Positions 1 through 10,027 of a DNA stretch of 64,000 bases are shown in pieces. Source of the stretch: Streptomyces sp. NBS 14/10 (GTDB lineage Bacteria; Actinomycetota; Actinomycetes; Streptomycetales; Streptomycetaceae); contig NZ_NCSM01000035.1 in assembly GCF_002224125.1 (NCBI RefSeq), positions 175,893 to 239,892 of the forward strand, read 5' to 3'. The translations under genes were made by a program, and so were the position numbers. The notes beneath the pieces are model-generated. The model did no database searches. It was given only the letters and a program-made list of their open reading frames with translations, and was not told the origin of the DNA. How positions within the stretch are numbered: position 1 is the first letter of the stretch; each line of letters begins with the position of its first letter.

Positions 1-901
1 CCAGACCCATCTGGTCGGCCGGGATCTGCGCAGCGGAGACGGCCTGCGGGTGGGCCGGGGCCTTGGTCTTCAGGTCCGGGAACTCGGGGCCCACCAGGAC
101 GTCGACGGGGAGCACGAACTCCACGCCGCGCTCCTTGGCGCGCGCCAGGTACTCCTGGACGGCCTCGATCTGGTCGTCCTGGAGCAGCGAGGTGCCGATC
201 TCGTGGCCCTGGGCCTTGAGGAAGGTGTACGCCATGCCGCCGCCGATGAGGATGCGGTCGGCCCGCTCCAGGAGGTGGTCGATGACGCCGAGCTTGTCGG
301 ACACCTTGGCGCCGCCGAGGACCACCGCGTACGGGCGCTTCACGTCCTCAGTGAGCTGCCGCAGGACGTTCAGCTCGGCGGCGATCAGATCGCCCGCGGC
401 GTGCGGCAGCCGCGCCGGGAGGTCGTACACCGAGGCGTGCTTGCGGTGCACCGCGCCGAAGCCGTCGCCCACGTACAGGTCCGCGAGACCGGCGAGCTGA
501 TCGGCGAAGGCGCCGCGCTCCGCGTCGTCCTTGCTGGTCTCACCGGCGTTGAAGCGCAGGTTCTCCAGCAGCACCACATCGCCCTCGCCGAGCCCGGCCA
601 CCGCCTCGCGGGCGCTGTCCCCGACCGTGTCGGTCGCGAACGCGACCTGATTGCCGAGGAGTTCGCCGAGCCGCCGGGCGACCGGGGCGAGCGAGAAGCG
701 GGGCTCGGGCGCGCCCTTGGGCCGGCCCAGGTGGGAGGCGACGATCACCTTGGCGCCCGACTCGGTGAGCTTCGCGATGGTCGGCACGGCGGCGCGGATA
801 CGGCCGTCGTCGGTGATCGTCTCGCCGTCGAGCGGAACGTTCAGATCGGCGCGGACGAAGACCCGCTTCCCGGCGACCTGAAGATCGTCAATCGTCTTCA
901 C
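1..901 (-). CDS. pgk: Phosphoglycerate kinase, 5' three-quarters
   Basis: Cytosolic glycolytic enzyme converting 1,3-bisphosphoglycerate plus ADP to 3-phosphoglycerate plus ATP. About 300 N-terminal codons are present out of roughly 400 usual for the family; the C-terminal nucleotide-binding part lies beyond the left edge. The minus-strand translation shows the family signatures SHLGRPKG, LLENLRF and VLGGAKVSDK. The GTG at 899-901 was chosen because AGGAG sits about 8 nt upstream and the protein starts with the family-like MKTIDDL. It lies 78 bp downstream of gap, with a strong hairpin between them, so the two are probably co-transcribed with partial termination or mRNA processing in between. 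The next gene on this strand would be expected to be tpiA, outside the window. Confidence 0.97.
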   Translation of the reverse strand, partial: MKTIDDLQVAGKRVFVRADLNVPLDGETITDDGRIRAAVPTIAKLTESGAKVIVASHLGRPKGAPEPRFSLAPVARRLGELLGNQVAFATDTVGDSAREAVAGLGEGDVVLLENLRFNAGETSKDDAERGAFADQLAGLADLYVGDGFGAVHRKHASVYDLPARLPHAAGDLIAAELNVLRQLTEDVKRPYAVVLGGAKVSDKLGVIDHLLERADRILIGGGMAYTFLKAQGHEIGTSLLQDDQIEAVQEYLARAKERGVEFVLPVDVLVGPEFPDLKTKAPAHPQAVSAAQIPADQMGL

Positions 902-920
902 AGAGGACTCCTAGTTCATG

Positions 921-960
921 GGACAGGGCCCGTACGACAGCGTCGTACCGGGCCCTGTCC
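921..960 (-). terminator. Hairpin between gap and pgk
   Basis: The arm 921-938 (ggacagggcccgtacgac) pairs with 942-960 across a 3-nt loop, with one bulged base. No T-tract follows on the minus strand. It lies 20 bp after the gap stop and 20 bp before the pgk start. It may be an attenuator, an RNase-stabilising hairpin or a processing site that sets the gap:pgk ratio. Confidence 0.6.
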
Positions 961-979
961 TGGCTCATCTCGGCAGCGG

Positions 980-2140
<1,161 letters not shown>

Positions 2141-2171
2141 TTACCCGTTAGTCACTTTCTGTCACGAATGG

Positions 2172-3000
2172 TCAACGTCGCAGCGCACGCAGCGCGGCCC
2201 CCACGAGTCGCGTCCGTTCGGCGGCGCCGGGGATGTGTTCCAGGCCGAAGCCGAGGAGCACGGTGTCCCGGGTGGTGACGGCGGCCGAGGTGTGGAACAG
2301 CTCCCGTGACCGGGTCCAGTCGGCGGAGTTCGCCGGGCTGCCGGCCGGCGCGCCGGGCACCGCCCAGGGGCCGAGCGCCGTCTCGAAGCCCTCCTGGTCC
2401 CGCTCGGCGCCGCCGACGACGAGCGCGGTGCTGTCGGCCAGGACGCCGAGCCCGCCCGTACCGGAGTCGGTCACATACGAGGGGTGCAGGGTCAGATAGC
2501 AGTCGTCCGGTGCGGTGGTGGAGGTGGCGCCATTGGCGTCGGGCAGGGTGGTCCAGTCGTCCTGGCCCACGGTGTGCGCCTCGACAATCGCGTAGTCGTA
2601 ACCGGGTTCGGTGTCATAGCTGAGCCGGAACCGCAGACTCGGCTTGTCGGCCGCGGCGTCCCCGGTCAGATCGACGGTGCGGGACAGCCGCATCCAGGAG
2701 CGGTCCCGGTGCAGCGCCGCCGCCATCCACTCGCCGTCGTACGGCTGGAACGGGCTGCGCGCGCCCAGGTAGTCGCCCGCGGCCGCGCTGCGGAACTGCG
2801 GGAACTGCTCCGGCGGCAGCGCGTCGGAGGTGACGGTGTACCCGCCCGCCGCGTCCAGAGGGTTGTCCGCGGCGTCGGCGAGGGTGGCCGCGGTGCCCGC
2901 GAGGGCGCCGGCGCCCCGGAAGCCCGGCGGGGACGTCAGCGACAGACGGCGGTCGGCGCCCAGGTAGTACTGGGTCAACTTCAGGGCGGCGGACGGGTGA
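2172..3000 (-). pseudogene. M14 zinc carboxypeptidase, C-terminal remnant
   Basis: The minus-strand frame encodes an approximately 270-aa stretch starting near KLTQYYLGADRR and ending RAALRR. I recognise it as the C-terminal accessory region of the large secreted Streptomyces M14 carboxypeptidases that usually sit next to gap. It has no start codon of its own with homology: the open frame upstream of about 3000 runs into the IS element. The catalytic domain (HxxE...H zinc ligands) is absent. The N-terminal part of the same gene lies on the far side of the element at about 4353-4620. So this is the distal piece of a gene broken by insertion and deletion. The exact junction is uncertain by tens of bases. 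Confidence 0.75.
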
Positions 3001-3180
3001 CCCGGCCGCTCACGCCCTGTCGCAGCTCGGGCGCCACTGGCTGTGACGGGACCGGCCGCATCTACCGGGCAATGCGCTATGCGGTGTCCGGTACGGGCAC
3101 GTTGACGAATACCCACGCCGTGGCCCCTCGCTCAGCGATGTTGACCCCGGCGACGTGGTCGGCCAGCCCAGCGAGGCCGC
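2990..3180 (-). ncRNA. Candidate omega RNA (reRNA) of the TnpB element
   Basis: TnpB nucleases use an RNA whose scaffold overlaps the 3' end of tnpB and the element's right end, with a guide copied from the flanking DNA. Here the GC-rich segment after the tnpB stop (3076 down to about 2990) and the last part of the gene occupy that place. The guide would then be carboxypeptidase sequence just below about 3000. This is placement by family logic; I did not derive a defined fold, and the right-end boundary is approximate. Confidence 0.3.
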
Positions 3181-4352
3181 ACCGACGACAGCGGAAACTG
3201 TCCCGAGTTGGCCGGTTGGCCTTCTCGGTGTGGCCGCAGCGCGGGCAGCGCTGCGAGGTGTAGGCCGGATCCACCTCGATGAACGGCACCCCGGCGCGGC
3301 GGGCCTTGTACTCGATGAACGAGCCAAGTTGGCGGAAAGGCCAGGAGGACTGGCGTGCTCGCTGGTCGCGGGAAACCGTAACCCGTTCGCGGATACCGCC
3401 TAGTTCTTCCAGGGCGATACCGCGCTCGGTGCGTGAGGCGACAGCAACGACAATCTTGGCGATTTTGTGGTTGATGTGGGCAGCATGCCGCGCCTCACGG
3501 CGAGCACGCTTCTTCAGCAGCTGCTTGGCGGAGCGAGTCCGCTTGGCTTGGAGTTCGGCCTTCTTACGGGCCTGCCAACGCCGGTACCGGTCAAGGCGAC
3601 GGCCCGAATAGTTCGCACCGTCGCTGGTCGTGGCGAGGTTGTTGATACCCCGGTCCACTCCGATCCAGCCCTTCGGCTCGAACCGGGGAGCCTCAGGTAT
3701 CTCGCAGGTGGCAATCAGGAACCACTTGCCGTCCCGGCACACTAGGTCGGATTCGCCCTGCCGGTACCCGGTGAGCTGCTTGAGCGCGTCCGCCGAGCAG
3801 GCGAAGCGAACCTTCTTGACCCGGCCGTCCAGCGTCCAGATGCTCACGGTCTGCTGGTCGTAGTTCCATGACAGGCACCGGTCGTCAAAGGTGTGTGCGG
3901 CATAAGGGCGGAAGACGATCGGCTTGGACTCGGCCTTACGGCGGCTCCTGGAGCCCTGGGCGCCGAGGTTCCCGGCCCGGATATTCGCCCGCAGTGTCGT
4001 GTACGAGTCAGCTACGCGCTTGATGATGTGCTGTGCGGCCTGCGCTCCGAACCCACGGGCCTTCAGTTTGCCGTAACACAGCTTCCGCAGCCGGCGAACC
4101 GACCCCCGCAGCCCGAAGTGCTCAAAGGACACGACGGACACCCACGTGGCGGCCTCGTTGACCGCGGGCAGGGTGCGCTCAAGCACCGGTGCCTGCACGG
4201 CATCCGGCAAGAGTTTGACCTGCACTACGACCTTCATCGCTCAGACTGTAACCAGCGCCTTCGGCATACACTGAGGCTTCGTCAAGCATCACCCGATCGG
4301 GTGGCGGGCAGTGATCGCGCCGCCGACGTGCACTGCCTGGCCCATCGCTCAG
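3000..4352 (-). mobile_element. IS200/IS605-superfamily element, TnpB only (IS1341-like)
   Basis: The segment carries one tnpB, with no tnpA-like Y1 transposase beside it. It is bounded on both sides by pieces of one carboxypeptidase gene. Elements of this group have no terminal inverted repeats or target duplication, and none is seen. Boundaries are inferred from where carboxypeptidase homology stops (about 4353 on the left, about 3000 on the right). Without TnpA the copy would depend on a transposase supplied from elsewhere. Confidence 0.6.
3077..4237 (-). CDS. tnpB: RNA-guided endonuclease TnpB / IS605 OrfB family
   Basis: A 386-aa protein of the family ancestral to Cas12, which cuts DNA beside a short TAM under guidance of an omega RNA and helps retain the element. 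The N-terminal helix-turn-helix/WED-like region spans about 1-185. RuvC-I is WIGVDRGINNL with Asp195, RuvC-II is IALEELGG with Glu277. The zinc finger is Cys331, Cys334, Cys350 and Cys353, and RuvC-III is ADHVAGVNI with Asp360. All three catalytic acids and four cysteines are present, so the nuclease looks intact; the usual DxNAA of RuvC-III reads DHVAG. The ATG at 4235-4237 begins MKVVVQVKL, typical of the family. It lies inside a destroyed carboxypeptidase gene. Confidence 0.92.
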   Translation of the reverse strand: MKVVVQVKLLPDAVQAPVLERTLPAVNEAATWVSVVSFEHFGLRGSVRRLRKLCYGKLKARGFGAQAAQHIIKRVADSYTTLRANIRAGNLGAQGSRSRRKAESKPIVFRPYAAHTFDDRCLSWNYDQQTVSIWTLDGRVKKVRFACSADALKQLTGYRQGESDLVCRDGKWFLIATCEIPEAPRFEPKGWIGVDRGINNLATTSDGANYSGRRLDRYRRWQARKKAELQAKRTRSAKQLLKKRARREARHAAHINHKIAKIVVAVASRTERGIALEELGGIRERVTVSRDQRARQSSWPFRQLGSFIEYKARRAGVPFIEVDPAYTSQRCPRCGHTEKANRPTRDSFRCRRCGLAGLADHVAGVNIAERGATAWVFVNVPVPDTA

Positions 4353-4620
4353 GCGCCGTCGCCGTTGTTGTCGCACAGGTCCGGTCGGCGCCCTTGCTGA
4401 GCTTGAGGGCGAGGGTGTCGTTGCCGCGTACGGCCTTGCCGATGCTGACGACCTTGGCCAGCCCCGGGGTGCGCCTGGCCGGTCTCGACGATCTCCTGCT
4501 TGAGGCCGCCCTCGCCGCTGTACGGGCGGAAGACGCCGTCGCCCGCGGCCTTGACCCGGTTCACGGCCTTTGTCGCATCGTCTTGTCCCAGCGGTGCGCA
4601 GGCGCCTAAGACTTGTCACA
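4353..4620 (-). pseudogene. M14 zinc carboxypeptidase, N-terminal remnant, frameshifted
   Basis: One minus-strand frame reads NRVKAAGDGVFRPYSGEGG and on to QAHPG near 4470. After a run of four C and four G, the homologous sequence LAKVVSIGKAVRGNDTLALK continues in another frame, which implies one extra G. After GADR the frame reads LCDNNGDG, resembling the RDNNGDG motif that normally lies about 100 residues further on, so an internal deletion is likely. Sequence homology then stops at the IS element. The open frame starting upstream of about 4570 has no clear start or SD. Together with 2172-3000 this marks a dead gene. Confidence 0.65.
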
Positions 4621-4677
4621 CCCCATGATCATGTCAATGCCATCGCAAGACCGTCATACGACACGAAAAGGGCAGCG

Positions 4678-4710
4678 AAAAACCCCCGGCTTCGCGGCGG
4701 AAGCCGGGGG
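4678..4710 (-). terminator. Rho-independent terminator after whiA
   Basis: A perfect 10-bp stem pairs 4683-4692 with 4701-4710 over an 8-nt loop. On the minus strand it is followed by TTTTT (4678-4682). It lies about 120 nt beyond the whiA stop and probably ends the uvrC-rapZ-yvcK-whiA operon. Confidence 0.8.
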
Positions 4711-4828
4711 CGGGAGAGGTCAGTCGTGCGGTCCTTCCGTACGGTCGGTCCGCCTGACCGGTGTGGCTGTGCGCCTGGTGCGACCGGTGTGGCTGGTGCA
4801 ACCGACGTGGCTGGTGCGACTGGTGTGG

Positions 4829-5818
4829 TCAGCCGACCATGCCCTCGGCCATCTCCTCCGTCAGGCTGGACTCCGTACCGGGGATCCCGAGGTCCTGGGC
4901 CCGCTTGTCCGCCATTGCCAGCAGGCGGCGGATACGGCCCGCGACGGCGTCCTTGGTCAGCGGCGGGTCGGCGAGCGCGCCCAACTCCTCCAGGGACGCC
5001 TGCTTGTGCTCCATGCGCAGCCGGCCGGCCGCGGCCAGGTGCTCGGGCACTTCCTCACCCAGGATCTCCAGCGCGCGCTGCACCCGGGCCCCGGCGGCGA
5101 CGGCGGCCCGGGCCGAGCGGCGCAGATTGGCGTCGTCGAAGTTGGCGAGCCGGTTGGCGGTGGCGCGGACCTCGCGGCGCATCCGGCGCTCCTCCCACGC
5201 GAGCACCGACTCATGGGCGCCGAGCCGCGTCAACAGCGCGCCGATGGCATCACCGTCACGGACGACAACGCGGTCAACACTGCGCACCTCCCGCGCCTTG
5301 GCGGCGATCTGCAGCCGGCGCGCCGCGCCGACCAGCGCGAGCGCGGCCTCGGGGCCGGGGCAGGTCACCTCGAGCGAGGAGGAGCGGCCGGGCTCGGTGA
5401 GCGAGCCATGGGCGAGGAAGGCCCCGCGCCAGGCGGCCTCGGCGTCACAGGTGGCACCCGAGACGACCTGCGGCGGCAGCCCGCGGATCGGCCGGCCGCG
5501 GCCGTCGACCAGCCCGGTCTGCCGGGCCAGCTGGTCACCGCCCGCCACCACCCGCACCACATAGCGGCTGCCGCGGCGCAGCCCGCCGGGGGCCATCACC
5601 ACCAGATCCGAGGAGTGCCCGAAGATCTCCAGGATGTCTTTGCGCACTCTTCGGGCCGCGATGCCCGTATCCAGCTCCGCCTCGATCACGATGCGCCCGC
5701 TGACCAGGTGCAGCCCGCCCGCGAACCGCAGGATCGCCGAGACCTCCGCTTTCCGGCAGCAGGTGCGGGTGACGGGGAGCCGGGAGATTTCGTCCTTCAC
5801 CGCTGCCGTCATCGCCAT
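4829..5818 (-). CDS. whiA: Sporulation transcription regulator WhiA
   Basis: DNA-binding regulator needed in Streptomyces, together with WhiB, to stop aerial growth and start sporulation septation; relatives occur across Gram-positive bacteria. The 329-aa product matches the usual length. It has two LAGLIDADG-homing-endonuclease-like repeats (about 1-220) without nuclease function, then a C-terminal helix-turn-helix (about 240-310, containing [24 protein letters not shown]). The first ATG of [10 protein letters not shown] is used because GGAAGGA lies 8 nt upstream; the second ATG, two codons later, is an alternative. The start overlaps the end of yvcK by 10 bp, indicating translational coupling. 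Confidence 0.97.
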   Translation of the reverse strand: MAMTAAVKDEISRLPVTRTCCRKAEVSAILRFAGGLHLVSGRIVIEAELDTGIAARRVRKDILEIFGHSSDLVVMAPGGLRRGSRYVVRVVAGGDQLARQTGLVDGRGRPIRGLPPQVVSGATCDAEAAWRGAFLAHGSLTEPGRSSSLEVTCPGPEAALALVGAARRLQIAAKAREVRSVDRVVVRDGDAIGALLTRLGAHESVLAWEERRMRREVRATANRLANFDDANLRRSARAAVAAGARVQRALEILGEEVPEHLAAAGRLRMEHKQASLEELGALADPPLTKDAVAGRIRRLLAMADKRAQDLGIPGTESSLTEEMAEGMVG

Positions 5819-6828
5819 GGGCCGATCCTTCCATGCATCCGAAAAATACGGTCGTACGCGGCCGCCAAAAGCTCCGGGTCGTGTTTCGGGGAGCCGTCGG
5901 GCCTGGCCACCGGCGCCAGCTCGACCGTGCCGCCCAGCCGCTTCGCGGCGTCGCACAGACTGCCCTGGTCGGGGACGGCGGCCTGGTCGGCCAGCACCAC
6001 GTCGAAGGCGAGTTTAGGGGCGTGTCGGGCCAAAACCTCCAAATGACGCTGCGGGGAGAAGCCGTCGGTTTCACCGGGCTGGGGGGCCAGGTTCAGTGAC
6101 AGGACCCGTCGGGCCTTGGTGTCGATGAGCGCTTCCAGCAGCTCGGGGACCAGCAGATGCGGAATCACGGAGGAGAACCAGGAGCCGGGGCCCAGCACCA
6201 CCCAGTCGGCGTCCAGGACCGCCTCGACGGCCTCGGGGACGGCCGGCGGATCGTTGGGCACCAGATGGACAGACTGGACCTCGCCGGGGGTGAGCGCGAC
6301 GGTGGCCTGTCCGCGCACCGTGCTGATCTCGTCCGGGCGGTCCGGGTCATGGCCGCGGACGAACGCCTGGAGCTCCAGCGGGACCGCCGACATGGGCAGC
6401 ACCCGGCCGTGCGCGCCCAGCAGCTTGCCGACCAGGTCCAGGGCCTTGACGTGGTCGCCCAGCTGCTCCCAGAGGGCGACGATCAGGAGATTGCCGACCG
6501 CGTGGCCGTGCAGCTCGCCCTCGCTGGCGAAGCGGTGCTGGATGACCCGGGCCCAGGTCTGGCCCCAGTCGTCGTCGCCGCACAGCGCGGCCAGCGCCTT
6601 GCGCAGATCGCCGGGCGGCAGCACACCGAGCTCGTCGCGCAGCCGCCCGCTGGAGCCCCCGTCGTCGGCGACGGTGACGACGGCGGTCAGATCGCCGGTG
6701 ATCCGGCGCAGGGCGGCGAGCGAGGCGGACAGCCCCATCCCGCCGCCGAGCGCGACCACCTTGGGCTGCGCTCCTCTGCTGGTACGGGATCCGACCAGCC
6801 GCCGCAGCCGTCTGGTCCTGATCGTCAC
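5809..6828 (-). CDS. yvcK: YvcK/CofD-like protein (gluconeogenesis/morphology factor)
   Basis: A 339-aa member of the CofD-like UDP-sugar-binding family. In other bacteria YvcK is needed for growth on gluconeogenic carbon sources and for cell-shape control by binding UDP-GlcNAc. A basic N-terminal extension (residues 1-20) precedes the nucleotide-binding glycine motif [14 protein letters not shown] (about 24-37). The motif [13 protein letters not shown] follows, and further on [16 protein letters not shown]. The GTG start at 6828 overlaps the rapZ stop by 4 bp (GTGA), and the end overlaps whiA, so it is the third gene of a tightly coupled operon. Confidence 0.95.
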   Translation of the reverse strand: MTIRTRRLRRLVGSRTSRGAQPKVVALGGGMGLSASLAALRRITGDLTAVVTVADDGGSSGRLRDELGVLPPGDLRKALAALCGDDDWGQTWARVIQHRFASEGELHGHAVGNLLIVALWEQLGDHVKALDLVGKLLGAHGRVLPMSAVPLELQAFVRGHDPDRPDEISTVRGQATVALTPGEVQSVHLVPNDPPAVPEAVEAVLDADWVVLGPGSWFSSVIPHLLVPELLEALIDTKARRVLSLNLAPQPGETDGFSPQRHLEVLARHAPKLAFDVVLADQAAVPDQGSLCDAAKRLGGTVELAPVARPDGSPKHDPELLAAAYDRIFRMHGRIGPWR

Positions 6829-7763
6829 TCGCGCCCCATGTCACGGTGGACGATGACGGTCTCGACTCCCTCGGCGGCGAGCCGGGCGGCCAGCCGCTCG
6901 GACATCGCGACGCTGCGGTGCTTGCCGCCCGTACAGCCGACGGCGATGGTCACATAGCGCTTGCCCTCGCGGCGGTAGCCGGCCGCGATCAGCTGCAGCA
7001 GCTCGGCGTAGCGGTCCAGGAACTCCTTGGCGCCGGGCTGGTTGAACACATAGCCGGCGACCTCCTCGTTGAGCCCGGTGAAGGGGCGCAGCTCCGGGAC
7101 CCAGTGCGGGTTGGGCAGGAAGCGGCAGTCCACCACCAGGTCGGCGTCGACCGGCAGACCGTACTTGTAGCCGAAGGACATGACCGTGGCGCGCAGCTCC
7201 GGCTCCTCCTCGCCGGCGAACTGGGCGTCCATCTTGGCGCGCAGCTCGTGCACGTTGAGGCTGGAGGTGTCGATCACCAGATCGGCGTCGCCGCGCAGCT
7301 CGCGCAGCAGGTCCCGCTCGGCCGCGATACCGTCCACGATCCGGCCGTCGCCCTGGAGCGGATGCGGGCGGCGCACCGACTCGAAGCGGCGCACCAGGGC
7401 CTCGTCGGACGCCTCCAGGAACAGGACGCGGCGCTTGACGTTCTTGGCGGCCAGGTCCGCCAGGGACTCGCGCAGATTGTCGAAGAAGCGACGGCCGCGG
7501 ACGTCGACGACCACCGCGATACGGGCCACATTGCCCTGGGAGCGGGCGCCGAGGTCCACCATGGTGGGGATCAGCGCGGGCGGCAGGTTGTCCACCACGA
7601 ACCAGCCGAGGTCCTCCAGACACTTGGCGGCGGTGCTGCGGCCCGCCCCCGACATGCCGGAGATGATCACCAGCTCGGGGATGGCCGTCGCCTCGGCGGC
7701 AGCGTCTCCGGGGGTGCCCGTATTCACCTGCGCTCCGTCTCCATGGTTCTCATGCTCGTTCAT
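6825..7763 (-). CDS. rapZ: RapZ/YvcJ nucleotide-binding protein
   Basis: P-loop protein of the RapZ family, which in enterobacteria controls GlmY/GlmZ small RNAs and amino-sugar synthesis and elsewhere hydrolyses ATP/GTP. It has 312 aa, with a 28-residue polar N-terminal extension. Walker A is GMSGAGRS at 36-43, followed by VVDNLP. The C-terminal domain contains the conserved [13 protein letters not shown]. The ATG at 7763 overlaps the uvrC stop (ATGA), and its own stop overlaps the yvcK GTG. No glmZ-like RNA is recognisable here, so its target in this organism is open. Confidence 0.96.
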   Translation of the reverse strand: MNEHENHGDGAQVNTGTPGDAAAEATAIPELVIISGMSGAGRSTAAKCLEDLGWFVVDNLPPALIPTMVDLGARSQGNVARIAVVVDVRGRRFFDNLRESLADLAAKNVKRRVLFLEASDEALVRRFESVRRPHPLQGDGRIVDGIAAERDLLRELRGDADLVIDTSSLNVHELRAKMDAQFAGEEEPELRATVMSFGYKYGLPVDADLVVDCRFLPNPHWVPELRPFTGLNEEVAGYVFNQPGAKEFLDRYAELLQLIAAGYRREGKRYVTIAVGCTGGKHRSVAMSERLAARLAAEGVETVIVHRDMGRE

Positions 7764-9847
7764 CTGTCCGTCCCCCGCGTCGCTGATGACGCCACGCTTG
7801 TGGCCTCATCCTCAATGATCTCTCCTGTGGCGGTGTTCACCGCCGGGGCGGCCGGGGCCGCCGTGGCGAGGGCGGCCGCGACCGTCTCGGCCGTCTTACG
7901 GCCCACCCCCGGCACCTCGCATATCTGCTCGACCGTCGCGGCGCGCAGCCGCTTGAGCGAGCCGAAGTGCTTCAGGAGCGCCTGCCGACGGCTCTCGCCG
8001 AGCCCGGGCACGGTGTCCAGCGGGCCGGACTTCATCGACTTGGCCCGCTTGCCGCGCTGGTAGGTGATGGCGAAGCGGTGCGCCTCGTCGCGCACGCGCT
8101 GCAGCAGATACAGCCCCTCGCTGCTGCGCGGCAGCACCACCGGGTCCTCGTCGTCGGGCAGCCAGACCTCCTCCAGCCGCTTGGCGAGGCCGCAGACCGC
8201 CACATCGTCGATCCCGAGCTCGTCCAGCGCCCGCTTGGCGGCGGCGACCTGCGGCCGGCCGCCGTCCACGACGACGAGCTGCGGCGGGTAGGCGAATCGC
8301 TTCGGCTTACCGCTCTCGTCGATGGGCCCGGCGGGCGCCTCGGGGTGCCCGTCCCTGCCCTCGTCGAGGTGCCCGGCCTGGGCTTCCTCGGGGTGCCCGG
8401 CCTGGGCCGTCTCGCCGTCGGGCGCCGGGCCCCACTCGCCGGTGTCCGTCTTCTCCTGCAGATAGCGGCGGAACCGGCGGCCGACGACCTCGTGCATCGC
8501 GCGGACGTCATCCTGGCCCGCGAAGCTCTTGATCTGGAAGCGGCGGTACTCGCTCTTGCGCGCCAGGCCGTCCTCGAAGACCACCATGGATGCCACCACG
8601 TCCTCCCCCTGCAGATGCGAGATGTCGAAGCACTCGATGCGCAGCGGGGCCGAGTCCAGCTCCAGGGCCTCCGCGATCTCCTCCAGGGCGCGCGAGCGCG
8701 TGGTCAGATCGGAGGCGCGCTTGGTCTTGTGCAGCGCCAGCGCCTGCTGCGCGTTGCGCGCGACGGTCGCCATCAGGTCCTTCTTGTCGCCGCGCTGCGG
8801 GATGCGCAGATCGACCCGGGAGCCGCGGCGGTCACTCAGCCACTGGGCGACCGGCTCGGCGAGCTCGGGCAGGGCGGGGACCAGGACCTCCTTGGGGACC
8901 GAGTCGCCCTTCTCCTCCCCGTACAGCTGCTGCAGCGCATGCTCGACAAGACCGGCCGTGTCCACGGCCTCCACCTTGTCGGTGACCCAGCCGCGCTGGC
9001 CGCGGACCCGGCCGCCGCGCACATGGAAGATCTGGACGGCGGCCTCCAGCTCGTCCTCGGCGATCGCTATCAGGTCGGCGTCGGTGGCGTCGGCGAGCAC
9101 GACCGCGTTCTTCTCCATGGCGCGCTTGAGCGCCCCGATGTCGTCGCGGAGCCGGGCCGCCTTCTCGTACTCCATCTCCTCGGCGGCCTCCTGCATCTGC
9201 TGCTCCAGGCGGCGCAGATAGGCGCCGGTGCGCCCGGCCATGAAGTCGCAGAACTCCTCCGCCAGCCGCCGGTGCTCCTCGGCGGTCACCCGGCCCACAC
9301 AGGGGGCGGAGCATTTGCCGATATAGCCGAGCAGACAGGGGCGGCCGATCTGGGCCGAGCGCTTGAACACCCCGGCCGAGCAGGTACGCACCGGGAAGAC
9401 CCGCAGCATCAGATCGACGGTCTCGCGGATGGCCCAGGCGTGGCCGTACGGGCCGAAGTAGCGCACGCCCTTCCTCTTGGGGCCGCGCATGACCTGGACC
9501 CGGGGGAATTCCTCGTTGAGCGTGACGGCGAGGGACGGATAGCTCTTGTCGTCGCGGTACTTGACGTTGAACCGGGGGTCGAACTCCTTGATCCAGGAGT
9601 ACTCGAGCTGCAGCGCCTCGACCTCCGTGCTCACCACGGTCCACTCCACGGAGGCGGCGGTGGTGACCATCGTGCGGGTGCGCGGATGGAGATTCGCCAG
9701 GTCCTGGAAGTAGGAGGAGAGCCGCGGACGCAGGCTCTTCGCCTTTCCGACGTAGATCACCCGGCCGTGCTCGTCTCGGAACTTGTAGACCCCCGGCGAC
9801 TCGGGGATCTGTCCCGGCTTGGGGCGGTAGCTGCTCGGGTCGGCCAT
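7760..9847 (-). CDS. uvrC: Excinuclease ABC subunit C
   Basis: Nuclease of nucleotide excision repair that cuts 3' then 5' of a lesion marked by UvrAB. The 695-aa product has an N-terminal GIY-YIG domain ([21 protein letters not shown] begins near residue 18). A UVR motif (about 205-240) follows, then the RNase-H-like endonuclease domain and C-terminal tandem helix-hairpin-helices ([24 protein letters not shown]). ATG 9847 (MADPSS) was chosen; the 20 codons upstream have no homology. A low-complexity insert with repeated AGHP/AGHL/DGHP units (codons covering roughly 8315-8425) splits the RNase-H-like domain. First gene of the uvrC-rapZ-yvcK-whiA operon. Confidence 0.97.
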   Translation of the reverse strand: MADPSSYRPKPGQIPESPGVYKFRDEHGRVIYVGKAKSLRPRLSSYFQDLANLHPRTRTMVTTAASVEWTVVSTEVEALQLEYSWIKEFDPRFNVKYRDDKSYPSLAVTLNEEFPRVQVMRGPKRKGVRYFGPYGHAWAIRETVDLMLRVFPVRTCSAGVFKRSAQIGRPCLLGYIGKCSAPCVGRVTAEEHRRLAEEFCDFMAGRTGAYLRRLEQQMQEAAEEMEYEKAARLRDDIGALKRAMEKNAVVLADATDADLIAIAEDELEAAVQIFHVRGGRVRGQRGWVTDKVEAVDTAGLVEHALQQLYGEEKGDSVPKEVLVPALPELAEPVAQWLSDRRGSRVDLRIPQRGDKKDLMATVARNAQQALALHKTKRASDLTTRSRALEEIAEALELDSAPLRIECFDISHLQGEDVVASMVVFEDGLARKSEYRRFQIKSFAGQDDVRAMHEVVGRRFRRYLQEKTDTGEWGPAPDGETAQAGHPEEAQAGHLDEGRDGHPEAPAGPIDESGKPKRFAYPPQLVVVDGGRPQVAAAKRALDELGIDDVAVCGLAKRLEEVWLPDDEDPVVLPRSSEGLYLLQRVRDEAHRFAITYQRGKRAKSMKSGPLDTVPGLGESRRQALLKHFGSLKRLRAATVEQICEVPGVGRKTAETVAAALATAAPAAPAVNTATGEIIEDEATSVASSATRGTDR

Positions 9848-9925
9848 GGTCACCACCCTACTGGCGGGGGGTGACAGTCCGGAGCGGTCGGGCCGGGTGC
9901 GCCGCACGGGATGTCGCCGGGTGCA

Positions 9926-9951
9926 CGTAAACGCTTGCGTAAGCGTTTACG
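9926..9951. promoter_or_regulatory. Palindromic operator for the LacI-type regulator
   Basis: Two 11-bp arms, CGTAAACGCTT and AAGCGTTTACG, are perfect inverse complements separated by GCGT. The AAACGCTT core resembles LacI/GalR-family operators. It lies 77-102 bp upstream of the regulator's start and about 80 bp from the divergent uvrC start, so it could control both directions; autoregulation is most likely. Confidence 0.75.
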
Positions 9952-10027
9952 CGGCGCCTGAAATGAGGTACGTTCCTGCCTCGACCCGCTCCTGGGCGGC
10001 TGGCGGACGGTGAGGGGACAGTCACAG

